From Chryseobacterium culicis (GTDB lineage: Bacteria; Bacteroidota; Bacteroidia; Flavobacteriales; Weeksellaceae): a stretch of 64,000 nt of DNA. Below the pieces are notes generated by a model. It was not told the DNA's origin, did no database searches, and saw only the letters and a program-made list of their open reading frames with translations. The stretch is taken from positions 1,582,665 to 1,646,664 of the forward strand of contig NZ_PCPP01000001.1 in assembly GCF_002979755.1 (NCBI RefSeq), in the 5' to 3' direction. How positions within the stretch are numbered: position 1 is the stretch's first letter; the number at the start of each line of letters is the position of its first letter. The translations under genes were made by a program, and so were the position numbers. Below, piece by piece: positions 24,721-33,600 of the stretch.

Positions 24721-25408
24721 CTGCATTATTGTAGATGACGAGCCTTTAGCCGCATCATTACTGGAAAACCATATCTCCAAGATTGACGATCTGAAACTTA
24801 CGGGAAAAGCAGAAAATGCTATGCAGGCTTATAAAATACTGCAAAACCAATCTGTCGACCTTATGTTTCTGGACATACAAATGCCTCACCTTAATGGAAT
24901 CGATTTTTTGAAATCACTGCCTCAAAAGCCTAAAACCATTTTCACCACAGCCTATCGTGATTTTGCTATTGAAGGATTCGAACTCGAAGCTGTAGATTAT
25001 CTCCTGAAGCCCATTACCTTCGAACGTTTTTTCAAAGCTGTAGAGCGCCTGTTGAGAAATACCGTTGACCATAGAGAAGATTTCATCCTCATTAAAACAG
25101 AGGGAATGCACCGCAAACTTTTTCTTTCTGAGATTGTATATTTTGAAAGCCAGGGAAACGATATTAAAATTGTCCTAACGAACCAGGAAAGCTGTATTTC
25201 AAAAAGTAAAATTACGGATCTGGAGAAAACTTTATCGGGTAAAGGTTTTGTAAGGGTTCACAGATCTTTTATCGTCAATATTGCTTTTGTTACGGCTTTT
25301 ACTAATAATGAATTGATTGTCAACAAATATCAAATCCCTGTCGGCAGAAGCTACAAACAAGAATTCGATGCCTTTACAGCGGCAGTTTCTAAAAACAAAC
25401 TGTTGTAG
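24713..25408 (+). CDS. LytTR family response regulator
   Basis: The 231-residue regulator has a receiver domain (1-120) with D8-D9, phospho-acceptor Asp54 in FLDIQMP, TTAY near 78-81 and Lys99 in LLKPI. A LytTR DNA-binding domain (about 125-230) follows, containing IVYFESQGNDIKI, FVRVHRSFIVNI and the terminal VPVGRSYK-like segment (IPVGRSYKQEF). It starts within the end of the kinase gene, so the two are translationally coupled. The regulated genes are not visible. Confidence 0.95.
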   Translation: MINCIIVDDEPLAASLLENHISKIDDLKLTGKAENAMQAYKILQNQSVDLMFLDIQMPHLNGIDFLKSLPQKPKTIFTTAYRDFAIEGFELEAVDYLLKPITFERFFKAVERLLRNTVDHREDFILIKTEGMHRKLFLSEIVYFESQGNDIKIVLTNQESCISKSKITDLEKTLSGKGFVRVHRSFIVNIAFVTAFTNNELIVNKYQIPVGRSYKQEFDAFTAAVSKNKLL

Positions 25409-25662
25409 TTTCTTTAATTTTAATTCACAAAACCTCTTTTTTAATAATTATTTAAAATTAATTTTTCATCCAAACACACTTGGGTAATCTTCAATCTGTT
25501 TTTCAACGCATTACACTCTATCAAGGAGCATAAATCTGTCACAAATAGAAATCAGCCCATTTTCAGAAAACAGGATCAAAACCATGATTAACAATTCTTT
25601 GTGTAAACAATGAAATCCATAGCATCAGCAGATAATCCCTTATAAATATTAAAAAAAAATGT
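25409..25662. other. Gene-free AT-rich stretch
   Basis: The gap between the response regulator and the 25752 gene holds no convincing reading frame, repeat or RNA gene. Its last part contains the candidate promoter at 25663-25670. Confidence 0.5.
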
Positions 25663-25670
25663 TACTTTTG
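25663..25670 (+). promoter_or_regulatory. Candidate -7 element for the 25752 gene
   Basis: TACTTTTG matches TAnnTTTG. It would give a leader of about 78 nt before the ATG at 25752. Confidence 0.4.
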
Positions 25671-25751
25671 CTTTATAAATAAAATTGCTTTTTAGCTTTT
25701 TTATGATTAAATTTATGTGCACCAAGTTTATAAAACATTAAAATTCATTCC

Positions 25752-26312
25752 ATGAGAAAAATAATTCTACTTATTACATGTATGTTCGGTATTTCAGTTT
25801 TCTCACAGATCAAAGTGTTGAAAAATGAAAGTTTGGTGGAAATTGGTAAAGATAATTCCGTTGGTCTATATAAAAAGGAAGATAAATTTACAGTCAACTA
25901 CCAGGATCTGAACACTGCTAACCTGAATACCATCCGATCTTTTTCATTCCAAAACCTTAATGGAGATGTTGCCGGATTATATAAACTTATTATGGATGGA
26001 TTTATCTCCACTCCTGATGAGAATGTTGTATTGGAACTTCCTAATGATATCATTGAACTTCATTATGAAAAAAACTATGGCCAGCAAACCATGCAGTTTA
26101 TCCAGGTGATCAACAAAAACAGAAAATACATTGGAAAATCTCAGTTTTTAAACCAAAAACAGGTGGAAAAAATCTTTGGACGAACCAATGGGAAATATAC
26201 CATGTATGACAAACCTGCCAGTATAAATCCTGCTGCAACCAAAGGAGCTGCCAATACAGCCTCTACAGCAACTCCTGCCTCAGGTGGTGCTAAGAAAAAA
26301 TCAAGAAAATAA
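25752..26312 (+). CDS. Secreted protein of unknown function with Ala/Thr-rich basic tail
   Basis: The 186-residue protein has a clear signal peptide (MRKIILLITCMFGISVFSQ). The central part (20-155) is mixed alpha/beta with no recognised domain. The C terminus (about 157-186) is low complexity, rich in Ala, Thr and Pro, and ends GGAKKKSRK, which may be an unstructured cell-wall- or nucleic-acid-interacting tail. It has its own promoter and terminator, so it appears monocistronic. Confidence 0.8.
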   Translation: MRKIILLITCMFGISVFSQIKVLKNESLVEIGKDNSVGLYKKEDKFTVNYQDLNTANLNTIRSFSFQNLNGDVAGLYKLIMDGFISTPDENVVLELPNDIIELHYEKNYGQQTMQFIQVINKNRKYIGKSQFLNQKQVEKIFGRTNGKYTMYDKPASINPAATKGAANTASTATPASGGAKKKSRK

Positions 26313-26333
26313 TTATATTTTATAAATATTGCG

Positions 26334-26361
26334 AAACTCATTCTATCGGATGAGTTTTTTT
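26334..26361 (+). terminator. Terminator after the 25752 gene
   Basis: The arms AAACTCAT and ATGAGTTT surround an eight-base loop and are followed by TTTT. The T-rich tail runs into the promoter of the ABC ATPase gene. Confidence 0.75.
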
Positions 26362-26365
26362 ATTT

Positions 26366-26373
26366 TATTTTTG
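26366..26373 (+). promoter_or_regulatory. Candidate -7 element for the ABC ATPase gene
   Basis: TATTTTTG fits TAnnTTTG and lies 20 bp before the ATG at 26393. The -33 region is not distinctive. Confidence 0.4.
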
Positions 26374-26392
26374 CAGAAAGATCATAAAACTT

Positions 26393-27088
26393 ATGCCGCT
26401 TCAGATAATCAATTTAACCAAAAAATTTGGTGAACAGACTGCCCTTGACAACATCAACATTTCTATTGATAAAAATGAGATCATCGGTCTTCTTGGCCCG
26501 AACGGTGCCGGAAAATCTACCCTGATGAAATCTATTGTCGGTGCACTGAAAATTGATCAGGGTGAAATCATTTTCAACGGCTTGAATATTGCTGAACGTG
26601 AGATCGAAAGCAAAAAGAAAATAGGTTTCCTTCCTGAAAACAATCCGCTTTATCTGGAGATGTACGTAAAAGAATACCTTCAGTTTGTTGCCAATATTCA
26701 CAAAATCCAGGAATCCCGAGTAGATGAGGTGATTGAACTGGTAGGAATTACCCCTGAAAAATCTAAAAAGATTGGCCAGCTGTCTAAAGGATACAAACAA
26801 CGTGTAGGGCTTGCTCAGGCTATTATTCATCAGCCCGATTTACTGATTCTTGATGAACCTACCAATGGTCTGGATCCCAACCAGATTATTGAAATCCGTA
26901 ATGTGGTAAAAGAAATTGGTCAGGCAAAAACAGTTTTACTTTCTACGCACATCATGCAGGAAGTAGAAGCGCTTTGTTCCAGAGTGATTCTGATTCATAA
27001 AGGAAATATTCTTCAGGACTGCCCTATTGATGAATTTAAAGGTAAATTTGAAAGTCTGGAAGAGGCTTTTGCAAGTTATACCGCATAA
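26393..27088 (+). CDS. ABC transporter ATP-binding protein, GldA-like
   Basis: The 231-residue ATPase has Walker A GPNGAGKST (35-43), the Q-loop region FLPENNPLYLEMYVKEYL (79-96), signature LSKGYKQRVGLAQA (130-143), Walker B LLILDEPTNGLD with Asp154 and Glu155, and H-loop His186 in STHIMQEVEA. PENNPLYLEMYV and IGQLSKGY closely resemble GldA, the gliding-motility ABC ATPase of flavobacteria. However, GldA is usually about 300 residues and this protein ends soon after the core. No permease gene (GldF/GldG-like) is adjacent. It probably powers an unlinked ABC exporter; involvement in gliding is not demonstrated. Confidence 0.9.
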   Translation: MPLQIINLTKKFGEQTALDNINISIDKNEIIGLLGPNGAGKSTLMKSIVGALKIDQGEIIFNGLNIAEREIESKKKIGFLPENNPLYLEMYVKEYLQFVANIHKIQESRVDEVIELVGITPEKSKKIGQLSKGYKQRVGLAQAIIHQPDLLILDEPTNGLDPNQIIEIRNVVKEIGQAKTVLLSTHIMQEVEALCSRVILIHKGNILQDCPIDEFKGKFESLEEAFASYTA

Positions 27089-27095
27089 AAATAAA

Positions 27096-27126
27096 AAACG
27101 CCCGAAAGTTTTTCGGGCGTTTTTTT
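27096..27126. terminator. Bidirectional terminator between convergent genes
   Basis: AAAACGCCCGAAA and TTTCGGGCGTTTT pair around a GTT-type loop and end in a long T run. It serves the ABC ATPase gene on the plus strand and the convergent small membrane protein gene. Confidence 0.9.
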
Positions 27127-27560
27127 TATTGTTTTATTATATATCCTAAAGGTGCTGTAATTTTTAAAATCTCGTACTTTTTATAGTGAACCCAAAATTT
27201 ATTTTTATCATGAAAATCCTGGTTCATGTAAAGCGTATCTTTCTGAGGCATAAGTACAACAAAAATATTCTTGTCAGCCACTCTTATTTTCTCACTTACA
27301 ATATGAATATCTGACAATTCTCTTTTTGAAAAAGAAGAATTGTCCTGTTCTATTTTTGAAGTATTAATACTTTCTACAAGTTCATTTTTAACCAAATGAT
27401 TACGGACTGTAATCATTAAAAAAAATAAAATCAAGCTAATAAGCATACCAAAAAAAGCCTTACACCTTTTTTTTACAATTTCACAATAGATTTCAATAAT
27501 GGAGAAAACAAAAAAACTAATAATCAGTAGTGCTATAATGAGTTGAACAATATAAATCAT
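27126..27560 (-). CDS. Small membrane protein of unknown function
   Basis: The 144-residue protein has two hydrophobic helices (about 3-24 and 36-53) and a hydrophilic C-terminal region of about 90 residues predicted outside or inside the membrane. No family is recognised. It lies 37 bp downstream of the flotillin-like gene on the same strand and is probably co-transcribed. The pairing with a flotillin recalls small membrane partners such as NfeD, but there is no NfeD-like sequence here. Confidence 0.75.
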   Translation of the reverse strand: MIYIVQLIIALLIISFFVFSIIEIYCEIVKKRCKAFFGMLISLILFFLMITVRNHLVKNELVESINTSKIEQDNSSFSKRELSDIHIVSEKIRVADKNIFVVLMPQKDTLYMNQDFHDKNKFWVHYKKYEILKITAPLGYIIKQ

Positions 27561-27597
27561 TTTAAAAATCCAAAGTTGAAATTAAGTTATTTATAAT

Positions 27598-29535
27598 TTA
27601 AGAATTGTTATCCCTTCTTTCTTCCGTAATAGAAACTGTTTCAGCATTTTTCTTTTGTACCTGTTCCAAGAGCTGAAGTCCTAAAAGTCCGCTGATTCCT
27701 CCATTCGCTGAATCTCCGTTTCCTCCGATTAATACTTCAGGCATAATTCTTACATTCTGACTGGCAATATTTTCCATGATTTTCAATTGGGTAAAGTTAT
27801 TTCCACCCATTGCTTCTACAGATAATTTGTAGGATTCCGCATTCGATTTACCAATGGCCAGAATCTTTTCTGCTTCAGCATTACCCGTTAATGAAATCTG
27901 CTCAGCACTTGCTCTGGCCAGGAGTTCTATCTTTTCCGCTTCGGCTTTTGCAAGAAGTCTTGTTTTTTCTGCTTCCCCGGTTGCCAGAAGCTTCAATCGA
28001 TCACCTTCGGCATTTGCCTGCAGTCTTACAGAATTAGCATCTCCGGTAGCCTTTTTCACCGATGCATCAGCAATTCTTTCCGCAATTACCACCCCCTGAT
28101 CTGCTTTTACAATTTCTTTCTGCATATCGGCAACGGCCGTTTCTTTTTCCAGAGCCTGACGTGTTTCCTGCGCCAACATTTCGGTTTCGTAAGTAATTTT
28201 CTGCTCTTCCGCCAGTTTTCGGTCTGTTAATGTTTTCATTAAACTTTCCGGAGGAACAATGGCACCAATTAAAGTATCAACAGCGTTTACATTATATTGT
28301 TCCAAAACACTGCTGATATGGTCTTTGGCCGATTGCTGTCTTTCTTTTCGCGTTCCCAGAAATGCGATCACATCGCTATCTTGCGCTGAATTTCTGAAAT
28401 AATTTCCAATGGTTGGCTCTAACACCTGACTTACAAGATTGATCATATTTCCAAAACGGGCAATGACTTTTGGGGCTTCATAGGTAGGAATATGAATAAT
28501 TTGTGAAACATCCAGATTGAAAGGGAAACCGTCTTTACTTCGCACCGTAATGGTGGAAAGGTTTTTATCCAGCTGGTGAGATTCGCTTCTTTCATAAGCC
28601 CAGTTCAATACCAAATTGGTGGTAGGAACAAGCTCAACCTTCATGATATAAGGATTGATTGGATATTTTCCGGGACCAATAGGTTCTGCCCAAACTCCTT
28701 TATGACCTTTTTCAACAATATTTCCATGCTTAAAATCAACGCCGCTTAAATCTTTTCCTTCTTCTCCTACATAACTGATAATAACCCCAACATGGCCAAT
28801 CGGAATTTCCGTCATTTTCACCATTTCCACTTTTGTAAACCAGGGATTCAGGAAGTAGGAACCAGCCAGAATTACCTGCTCCTGAAGACCTTTATATCCT
28901 CCGCTATTTAAAAAAGTATCAACATCCTGAAACTTATTATGATCATTGATAATTTTACCCGCAATCTGACCTTCTTCTAAAGGACTTCCTTCCATTGTTG
29001 TGATAATTCCCACTGCATTGTCGGGAATCTGAGTCATATCCGTTAATTCTATTTCAAATAATAATGTATTGATTCTATAAGATCCTGGTGCAACAATAGC
29101 GGTCTGACGGCCTTTTCTTCCGCCATTTTTTAAAAAGGCTTCAGCATCCTGAAAAGAATCACAGTCGACTTTTCTGGCCAGAATCCTTCCGGTTTCCAAT
29201 TCTACACCATCTTTTGCCAATAATAATCCTATTTTACCCGTCGGAATCACTGTAAAAGGTTGAAAATCGATAGAATATTGCCATATCCATTTTCTAAAAT
29301 ACACCCCGGGAGCTAATGTCTGAGCCTGAAAACCCGCTTCTCCGTTGGTTGCTATAATCCTTCCTTCAGGAAGTTCCTGCTTGCCCATCAGCACAAATTT
29401 TTTGGTAACCAAACCAATTCTGTCTTGAGGAACAATGATTAATCCAAAGAAAATTCTTAAAATAAATTTGTAAAAGATTACGCACAAAAGCGCAATTACA
29501 GCCGGAATCATCCAGCCATGAAAAGTTAATTCCAT
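27598..29535 (-). CDS. Flotillin/SPFH-domain membrane protein with four N-terminal tandem repeats
   Basis: The 645-residue protein has an N-terminal membrane segment (about 8-36). Four repeats of roughly 74 residues follow, each with an IP..xxGxI-type start (near 36, 98, 171 and 246) and an APG-Y/GPGKY-type motif (near 75, 149, 223 and 287). Then comes an SPFH/band 7 domain (about 330-480), a long Ala/Glu-rich coiled coil (about 450-575, with AEKTRLLAKAEAEKI) and a Gly-rich tail. SPFH proteins assemble into membrane microdomain scaffolds. The order repeats, SPFH and coiled coil is also that of major vault protein, though that link is inference from architecture. Confidence 0.92.
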   Translation of the reverse strand: MELTFHGWMIPAVIALLCVIFYKFILRIFFGLIIVPQDRIGLVTKKFVLMGKQELPEGRIIATNGEAGFQAQTLAPGVYFRKWIWQYSIDFQPFTVIPTGKIGLLLAKDGVELETGRILARKVDCDSFQDAEAFLKNGGRKGRQTAIVAPGSYRINTLLFEIELTDMTQIPDNAVGIITTMEGSPLEEGQIAGKIINDHNKFQDVDTFLNSGGYKGLQEQVILAGSYFLNPWFTKVEMVKMTEIPIGHVGVIISYVGEEGKDLSGVDFKHGNIVEKGHKGVWAEPIGPGKYPINPYIMKVELVPTTNLVLNWAYERSESHQLDKNLSTITVRSKDGFPFNLDVSQIIHIPTYEAPKVIARFGNMINLVSQVLEPTIGNYFRNSAQDSDVIAFLGTRKERQQSAKDHISSVLEQYNVNAVDTLIGAIVPPESLMKTLTDRKLAEEQKITYETEMLAQETRQALEKETAVADMQKEIVKADQGVVIAERIADASVKKATGDANSVRLQANAEGDRLKLLATGEAEKTRLLAKAEAEKIELLARASAEQISLTGNAEAEKILAIGKSNAESYKLSVEAMGGNNFTQLKIMENIASQNVRIMPEVLIGGNGDSANGGISGLLGLQLLEQVQKKNAETVSITEERRDNNS

Positions 29536-29980
29536 AGTTTGTTGTTTTTGTTTTTTGATTAAATTTTAAAACAGGGATTGTGCTCTGGCTCTTCAGAATA
29601 CGAATGAGCAGAGTATGAATTATGTGATAATTCTTTCGAAAAAATTAAGAAATTACTGGAGGGGAAGTATTAAAAATCGTGAAGATGATTTCTGATACTT
29701 TTAATAGAAAAAACTTAAAGTTAATTAGTTTCATTTTGATAAGAAAGGAACGAGATCCTTTGATGGTACAAATGTACAGAAGAAAAGTATTCAGTTGTTT
29801 TAAAAATTGGTAATATTTCACAAACAAAATGATAATCAACTGAAAATCAATATTATTATTTTTCACAACCGATATACAAAAGCCTTAAGGACTTATTTTT
29901 CAGAACGATAAGTCATCTGATTAATGAAAAATGGCTTCATATTTGATAGACCCTGAAATGTTAACCAATAACCACTCAAT
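29536..29980. other. 445-bp stretch without a convincing gene
   Basis: A possible 73-codon frame on the minus strand (29645-29866) is AT-rich, has no signal or domain and is probably chance. A bulged hairpin (GCTC/GAGC and CTCT/AGAG arms) occupies 29583-29613 behind the flotillin promoter region. Nothing else is seen. Confidence 0.5.
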
Positions 29981-30418
29981 ATGATAAAGCACATTTTATT
30001 AGGGACTTTTTGCCTGGCTCAGTTTTCATTTGTGTATGCCAAAGAGGTTCCAAATCCGAAAACAGACCGTTTTATAACTTCTTCCGTTGTTCAGCAGGTA
30101 CCGAAGACTGTTATTATCAAAACCAAAAAATTCAAAATCAGAATAGACAAGCAGCCGAATGGCAAGTACCTTTATCAGTCATGGAATGCCAATGCAAAGA
30201 TTACGGCTAAACCAAGCATGATCATCAGTGATGGCGAACTGGTTCCTGACGGTTCAGGAGGCAACTATTACATCAATTTCAATAATGAGGGACACAGCTA
30301 TCAGGTTTGGAGAAATTATCTTACAGATTCTGCGAAAAAAGCACCTTATACTTTGGTTGTAAATGATGCTAACGACCGTGAGATTGTACGTCAGGACGGA
30401 TACGTGGTAAAAAATTAG
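29981..30418 (+). CDS. Secreted protein of unknown function
   Basis: The 145-residue protein has a signal peptide (1-20, MIKHILLGTFCLAQFSFVYA). The mature part contains KKFKIRIDKQPNGKYLYQSW, ISDGELVPDGSGGNYYINF and a C-terminal YTLVVNDANDREIVRQDGY, suggesting a small beta-sandwich. I know of no characterised family. It is transcribed alone. Confidence 0.78.
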   Translation: MIKHILLGTFCLAQFSFVYAKEVPNPKTDRFITSSVVQQVPKTVIIKTKKFKIRIDKQPNGKYLYQSWNANAKITAKPSMIISDGELVPDGSGGNYYINFNNEGHSYQVWRNYLTDSAKKAPYTLVVNDANDREIVRQDGYVVKN

Positions 30419-30521
30419 AATGATAGAAGGGCTGGAAGCGGGAAGACAGAGGCTGGAAGTTATTTGCACAGCGGACAGCTTCGTTTTAAGAACAAAAAGT
30501 ATTTCTGACTCTTCATATAAT

Positions 30522-30555
30522 AAAAATCCTGTATTGATTGATACAGGATTTTTTT
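30522..30555. terminator. Bidirectional terminator between convergent genes
   Basis: AAAAATCCTGTAT and ATACAGGATTTTT pair around TGATTG. It overlaps the last two bases of the patatin gene and terminates it on the minus strand. Confidence 0.85.
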
Positions 30556-31354
30556 ATGTTCCGGATTGTCTCAATTCTGTAAAAAAGGTGCTTTCTTCAT
30601 AGCTTTCTTTTGCTGCCTGGTAACCGATATTGAAGATCTGCTCCAATCTGTCTTTTCTGCGTTCAAAAGTTCCGTAAGAAGATAATTTTTGAGAAGAAAT
30701 GAACCAGTCACAGTAATCGAATTTTACTTTTTCAATTCTGTAGGAAAGAAGATCGTAAGAACGCGAAACGATTGCTTTAATAGAATTCAGGTCTTTGATC
30801 TTCGCTTCGTTGGGTGGAGAAACGAATACACCAATCAGTTTATCACAATCTTCTCTGATGATATCTGCAGGAAAATTATTCAGAACTCCTCCGTCACAGT
30901 ACATTTCCTCACCAATGATGTAAGGGGTCGTAATTCCCGGAATAGAGCATGAAGCAATGATTGCATCAACAATCTCAAAATCTTTATCAAAAATTTTCTG
31001 GGTTCCTGCTACTAATTCGGTTGCTACAATTTTCACTTCGATATCAAGATCTCCCAATTTCATTTCATGGAAAATGGGTTTCAGATAGTTTCTGAAGATC
31101 ACCGAAGAAACCAGCCCCGGCTGATTGAATGTAAAATGCTTCCAATTGAAAAAATATATGGAATTGAAGAATTCCAGAATTTCTTCCGGCGTTTTTCCGA
31201 TGGCATGAAGGCAGCCTACAATAGACCCTGCGCTACAGCAGGAAAGGATGTCAACTTCAATTTCTTTTTCCTGTAAGAATTTTAATACTCCTGCATGAGC
31301 GATTCCTTTGGTACCGCCGCCTGATAAAACAAGTCCTACTCTCTCAAAATTCAT
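30554..31354 (-). CDS. Patatin-like phospholipase family protein (RssA type)
   Basis: The 266-residue protein has the patatin oxyanion motif GGGTKG (12-17), nucleophile Ser41 in SCCSAGS and Asp154 in the DGG motif (MYCDGGVLNNFP). The usual GxSxG elbow is altered: the first glycine position is Cys39. There is no signal peptide, so it is a cytoplasmic serine acyl hydrolase acting on phospholipids or other acyl esters. It is monocistronic. Family assignment is firm; substrate is unknown. Confidence 0.92.
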   Translation of the reverse strand: MNFERVGLVLSGGGTKGIAHAGVLKFLQEKEIEVDILSCCSAGSIVGCLHAIGKTPEEILEFFNSIYFFNWKHFTFNQPGLVSSVIFRNYLKPIFHEMKLGDLDIEVKIVATELVAGTQKIFDKDFEIVDAIIASCSIPGITTPYIIGEEMYCDGGVLNNFPADIIREDCDKLIGVFVSPPNEAKIKDLNSIKAIVSRSYDLLSYRIEKVKFDYCDWFISSQKLSSYGTFERRKDRLEQIFNIGYQAAKESYEESTFFTELRQSGT

Positions 31355-31461
31355 AGAATAAATGTATGAAAACAGCCTGAGATAAATAAGTTAATTTTTA
31401 TAAATATGCTAATTTTAAAATTATTTTAATAAAATCAATGGTTTTATAGATTTTTATTTAA

Positions 31462-31492
31462 ACAAAAAAAGCCCGGATTTCTCCAGGCTTTT
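31462..31492 (-). terminator. Terminator of the dihydrolipoyl dehydrogenase gene
   Basis: On the minus strand, AAAGCCTGG pairs imperfectly with CCGGGCTTT around a short loop and is followed by TTTTTGTTT. It lies about 30 bp after the stop codon. Confidence 0.75.
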
Positions 31493-31520
31493 GTGTTATA
31501 GATTTCTGTTAATTTCAGAA

Positions 31521-32909
31521 TTAAATGTGAATCACTTCACCATACGCAGCAGCAGCAGCTTCCATAATTGCTTCAGAAACTGTTGGGTGCGGGTGAATAG
31601 ATTTGATGATCTCGTGACCTGTAGTTTCTAATTTTCTAGCAACAACAGCTTCAGCAACCATATCAGTTACTCCTTCACCAATCATGTGGCATCCTAACCA
31701 CTCACCATATTTAGCATCGAAAATCACTTTGATAAATCCATCTGTGTTTCCGTTTGCAGTAGCTTTACCACTTGCAGAAAGAGGGAATTTACCTACTTTG
31801 ATTTCATATCCTTTTTCTTTAGCCTGCTTTTCAGTAAGACCTACAGAAGCTACTTCAGGGTGGCAGTACGTACATCCAGGGATATTGCCATAGTCGATTT
31901 TCTCAACGTGCATTCCTTTAATTTTCTCCACACAAGTGATTCCTTCTGCAGAAGCAACGTGAGCCAATGCCTGAGTTGGGATGATATCTCCGATTGCATA
32001 GTAACCAGGTACTGAAGTTTCATACCATTCGTTTACCAATACTCTTCCTTTATCTGTCTGGATTCCTACTTCTTCTAATCCGATGTTCTCGATATTAGCA
32101 GCAATACCTACAGCAGATAATAAGATATCAGCTTCAAGAGTGATGGTTCCATTAGCTGTTTTCACAGTAGCTTTCACCCCTTCACCTGTTGTATCAACAC
32201 TTTCTACAGAAGCGTTTGTCATGATCTCGATTCCTGTCTTTTTCAGAGATTTCTCTAAGTGCTTAGAGATTTCCTCGTCTTCTACAGGTACGATGTTTGG
32301 CATAAATTCAACAACAGTAACTTTAGTTCCCATTGTGTTATAGAAGTCAGCAAATTCTACCCCGATAGCTCCAGAACCTACAACGATCATAGATTTCGGC
32401 TGCTCAGGAAGAGATAATGCCTGTCTGTATCCGATTACTTTTTTACCATCCTGTGGTAAGTTTGGTAATTCTCTTGAACGAGCACCTGTAGCGATAATGA
32501 TATGAGTACCTGTATATTCAGTTACTTTTCCTTCTTTATCTGTAACAGAAACTTTTTTACCTTTCTGTACTTTTGCAGTACCAAGAATTACGTCAATCTT
32601 ATTCTTTTTCATCAAGAATTCGATTCCTTTGCTCATTTTGCTGGCAACACCACGGCTTCTCTGAATTACATTCGGGAATTCAAAGCTTGCCTCCACTTTA
32701 TTTAAACCATAATCTTCAGCATGGTTGATATAATGAAAAACCTGAGCAGATTTCAATAAAGCTTTAGTTGGAATACATCCCCAGTTAAGGCAGATTCCTC
32801 CTAAATTTTCTTTCTCGATAATTGCGGTTTTGAAACCTAATTGCGCTGCTCTGATCGCAGTAACATATCCACCAGGACCACTTCCAATGACAATAATATC
32901 GTAATTCAT
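31521..32909 (-). CDS. lpdA: Dihydrolipoyl dehydrogenase (E3)
   Basis: The 462-residue flavoprotein is full length. It has the FAD-binding GSGPGGYVTAIRAAQLG (9-25), the redox-active disulfide Cys40/Cys45 in GGICLNWGCIPTK, an NAD-binding GSGAIGVEFADFY segment and the C-terminal catalytic HPHPTVSEAI (from His439, with Glu446). It reoxidises dihydrolipoamide of 2-oxoacid dehydrogenase complexes and the glycine cleavage system using NAD+. It is monocistronic; the fused E1 gene at 59043-61475 is a likely functional partner. Confidence 0.97.
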   Translation of the reverse strand: MNYDIIVIGSGPGGYVTAIRAAQLGFKTAIIEKENLGGICLNWGCIPTKALLKSAQVFHYINHAEDYGLNKVEASFEFPNVIQRSRGVASKMSKGIEFLMKKNKIDVILGTAKVQKGKKVSVTDKEGKVTEYTGTHIIIATGARSRELPNLPQDGKKVIGYRQALSLPEQPKSMIVVGSGAIGVEFADFYNTMGTKVTVVEFMPNIVPVEDEEISKHLEKSLKKTGIEIMTNASVESVDTTGEGVKATVKTANGTITLEADILLSAVGIAANIENIGLEEVGIQTDKGRVLVNEWYETSVPGYYAIGDIIPTQALAHVASAEGITCVEKIKGMHVEKIDYGNIPGCTYCHPEVASVGLTEKQAKEKGYEIKVGKFPLSASGKATANGNTDGFIKVIFDAKYGEWLGCHMIGEGVTDMVAEAVVARKLETTGHEIIKSIHPHPTVSEAIMEAAAAAYGEVIHI

Positions 32910-33137
32910 TACTTTAAAAATTTTTATGCGAATTTAAGGAAAAATATTGGATGTTTCATGTTTCTCTAAACTGATCTTAAAATGCATCAATAAAGCTATT
33001 TTCATTCAATTTTACACAAAGAAAGAGAATACAAAACGCATTCTCTTTCAATAAATTTTCTTTTACATTGAAAACTTCTCAAAATTCAAAATGTAAAAAA
33101 AGGATTTTCTTATTTTAATAACCGCAAAAATTCTGTA

Positions 33138-33401
33138 TTATTTTGCCTGTCTAAGTAATCGTTTTTCAGTGGCATATCTTTGGTTTAAGGCTTTCATCTG
33201 ATCTCTCTTCATCTGCTTGGTAGCAAGAGGGTGATTAAGGATGAGTTTTTTCTCTGTATTATATTTTTTGGTAAGTTCCTGCATTTTAATATTCACCAAT
33301 TCACTTTTTGAAGGATGTGGAGGAACTGGCGGATGTTTTTGAGCTGAAACATTCATTGATAAGCCTAGTAACAATACTGTTGAAATTAATAACTTTTTCA
33401 T
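33138..33401 (-). CDS. Small secreted basic protein of unknown function
   Basis: The 87-residue product has a signal peptide (MKKLLISTVLLLGLSMNVSAQ) followed by a proline/histidine stretch KHPPVPPHPSKSE and a Lys/Arg-rich helical region to the C terminus. No family is recognised. It stands alone. Confidence 0.72.
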   Translation of the reverse strand: MKKLLISTVLLLGLSMNVSAQKHPPVPPHPSKSELVNIKMQELTKKYNTEKKLILNHPLATKQMKRDQMKALNQRYATEKRLLRQAK

Positions 33402-33600
33402 AATATTCTTATTTTCGAATGATTTTCAATTAATTAAATTCATTCCGGTTCATGATAAATCTTACATATATCATACCAATATTTTTTTCAAAGAAAAGAA
33501 AATGCATATCAAATTGAGGATTGATTTGATATAAATGATTCTGGTAACGGTCTATTTTTCATATATTTATTTATATTTTAAACAAGTACTTATAAAAACT

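Noticed and set aside
29645..29866. A 73-codon minus-strand frame upstream of the flotillin gene
   Set aside because: It is very AT-rich with no signal peptide, domain or spaced promoter, and its composition is as expected of noncoding sequence.
30420..30602. A 60-codon plus-strand frame after the 29981 gene
   Set aside because: It runs through the bidirectional terminator and into the patatin gene in antisense, so it is not credible as a protein gene.
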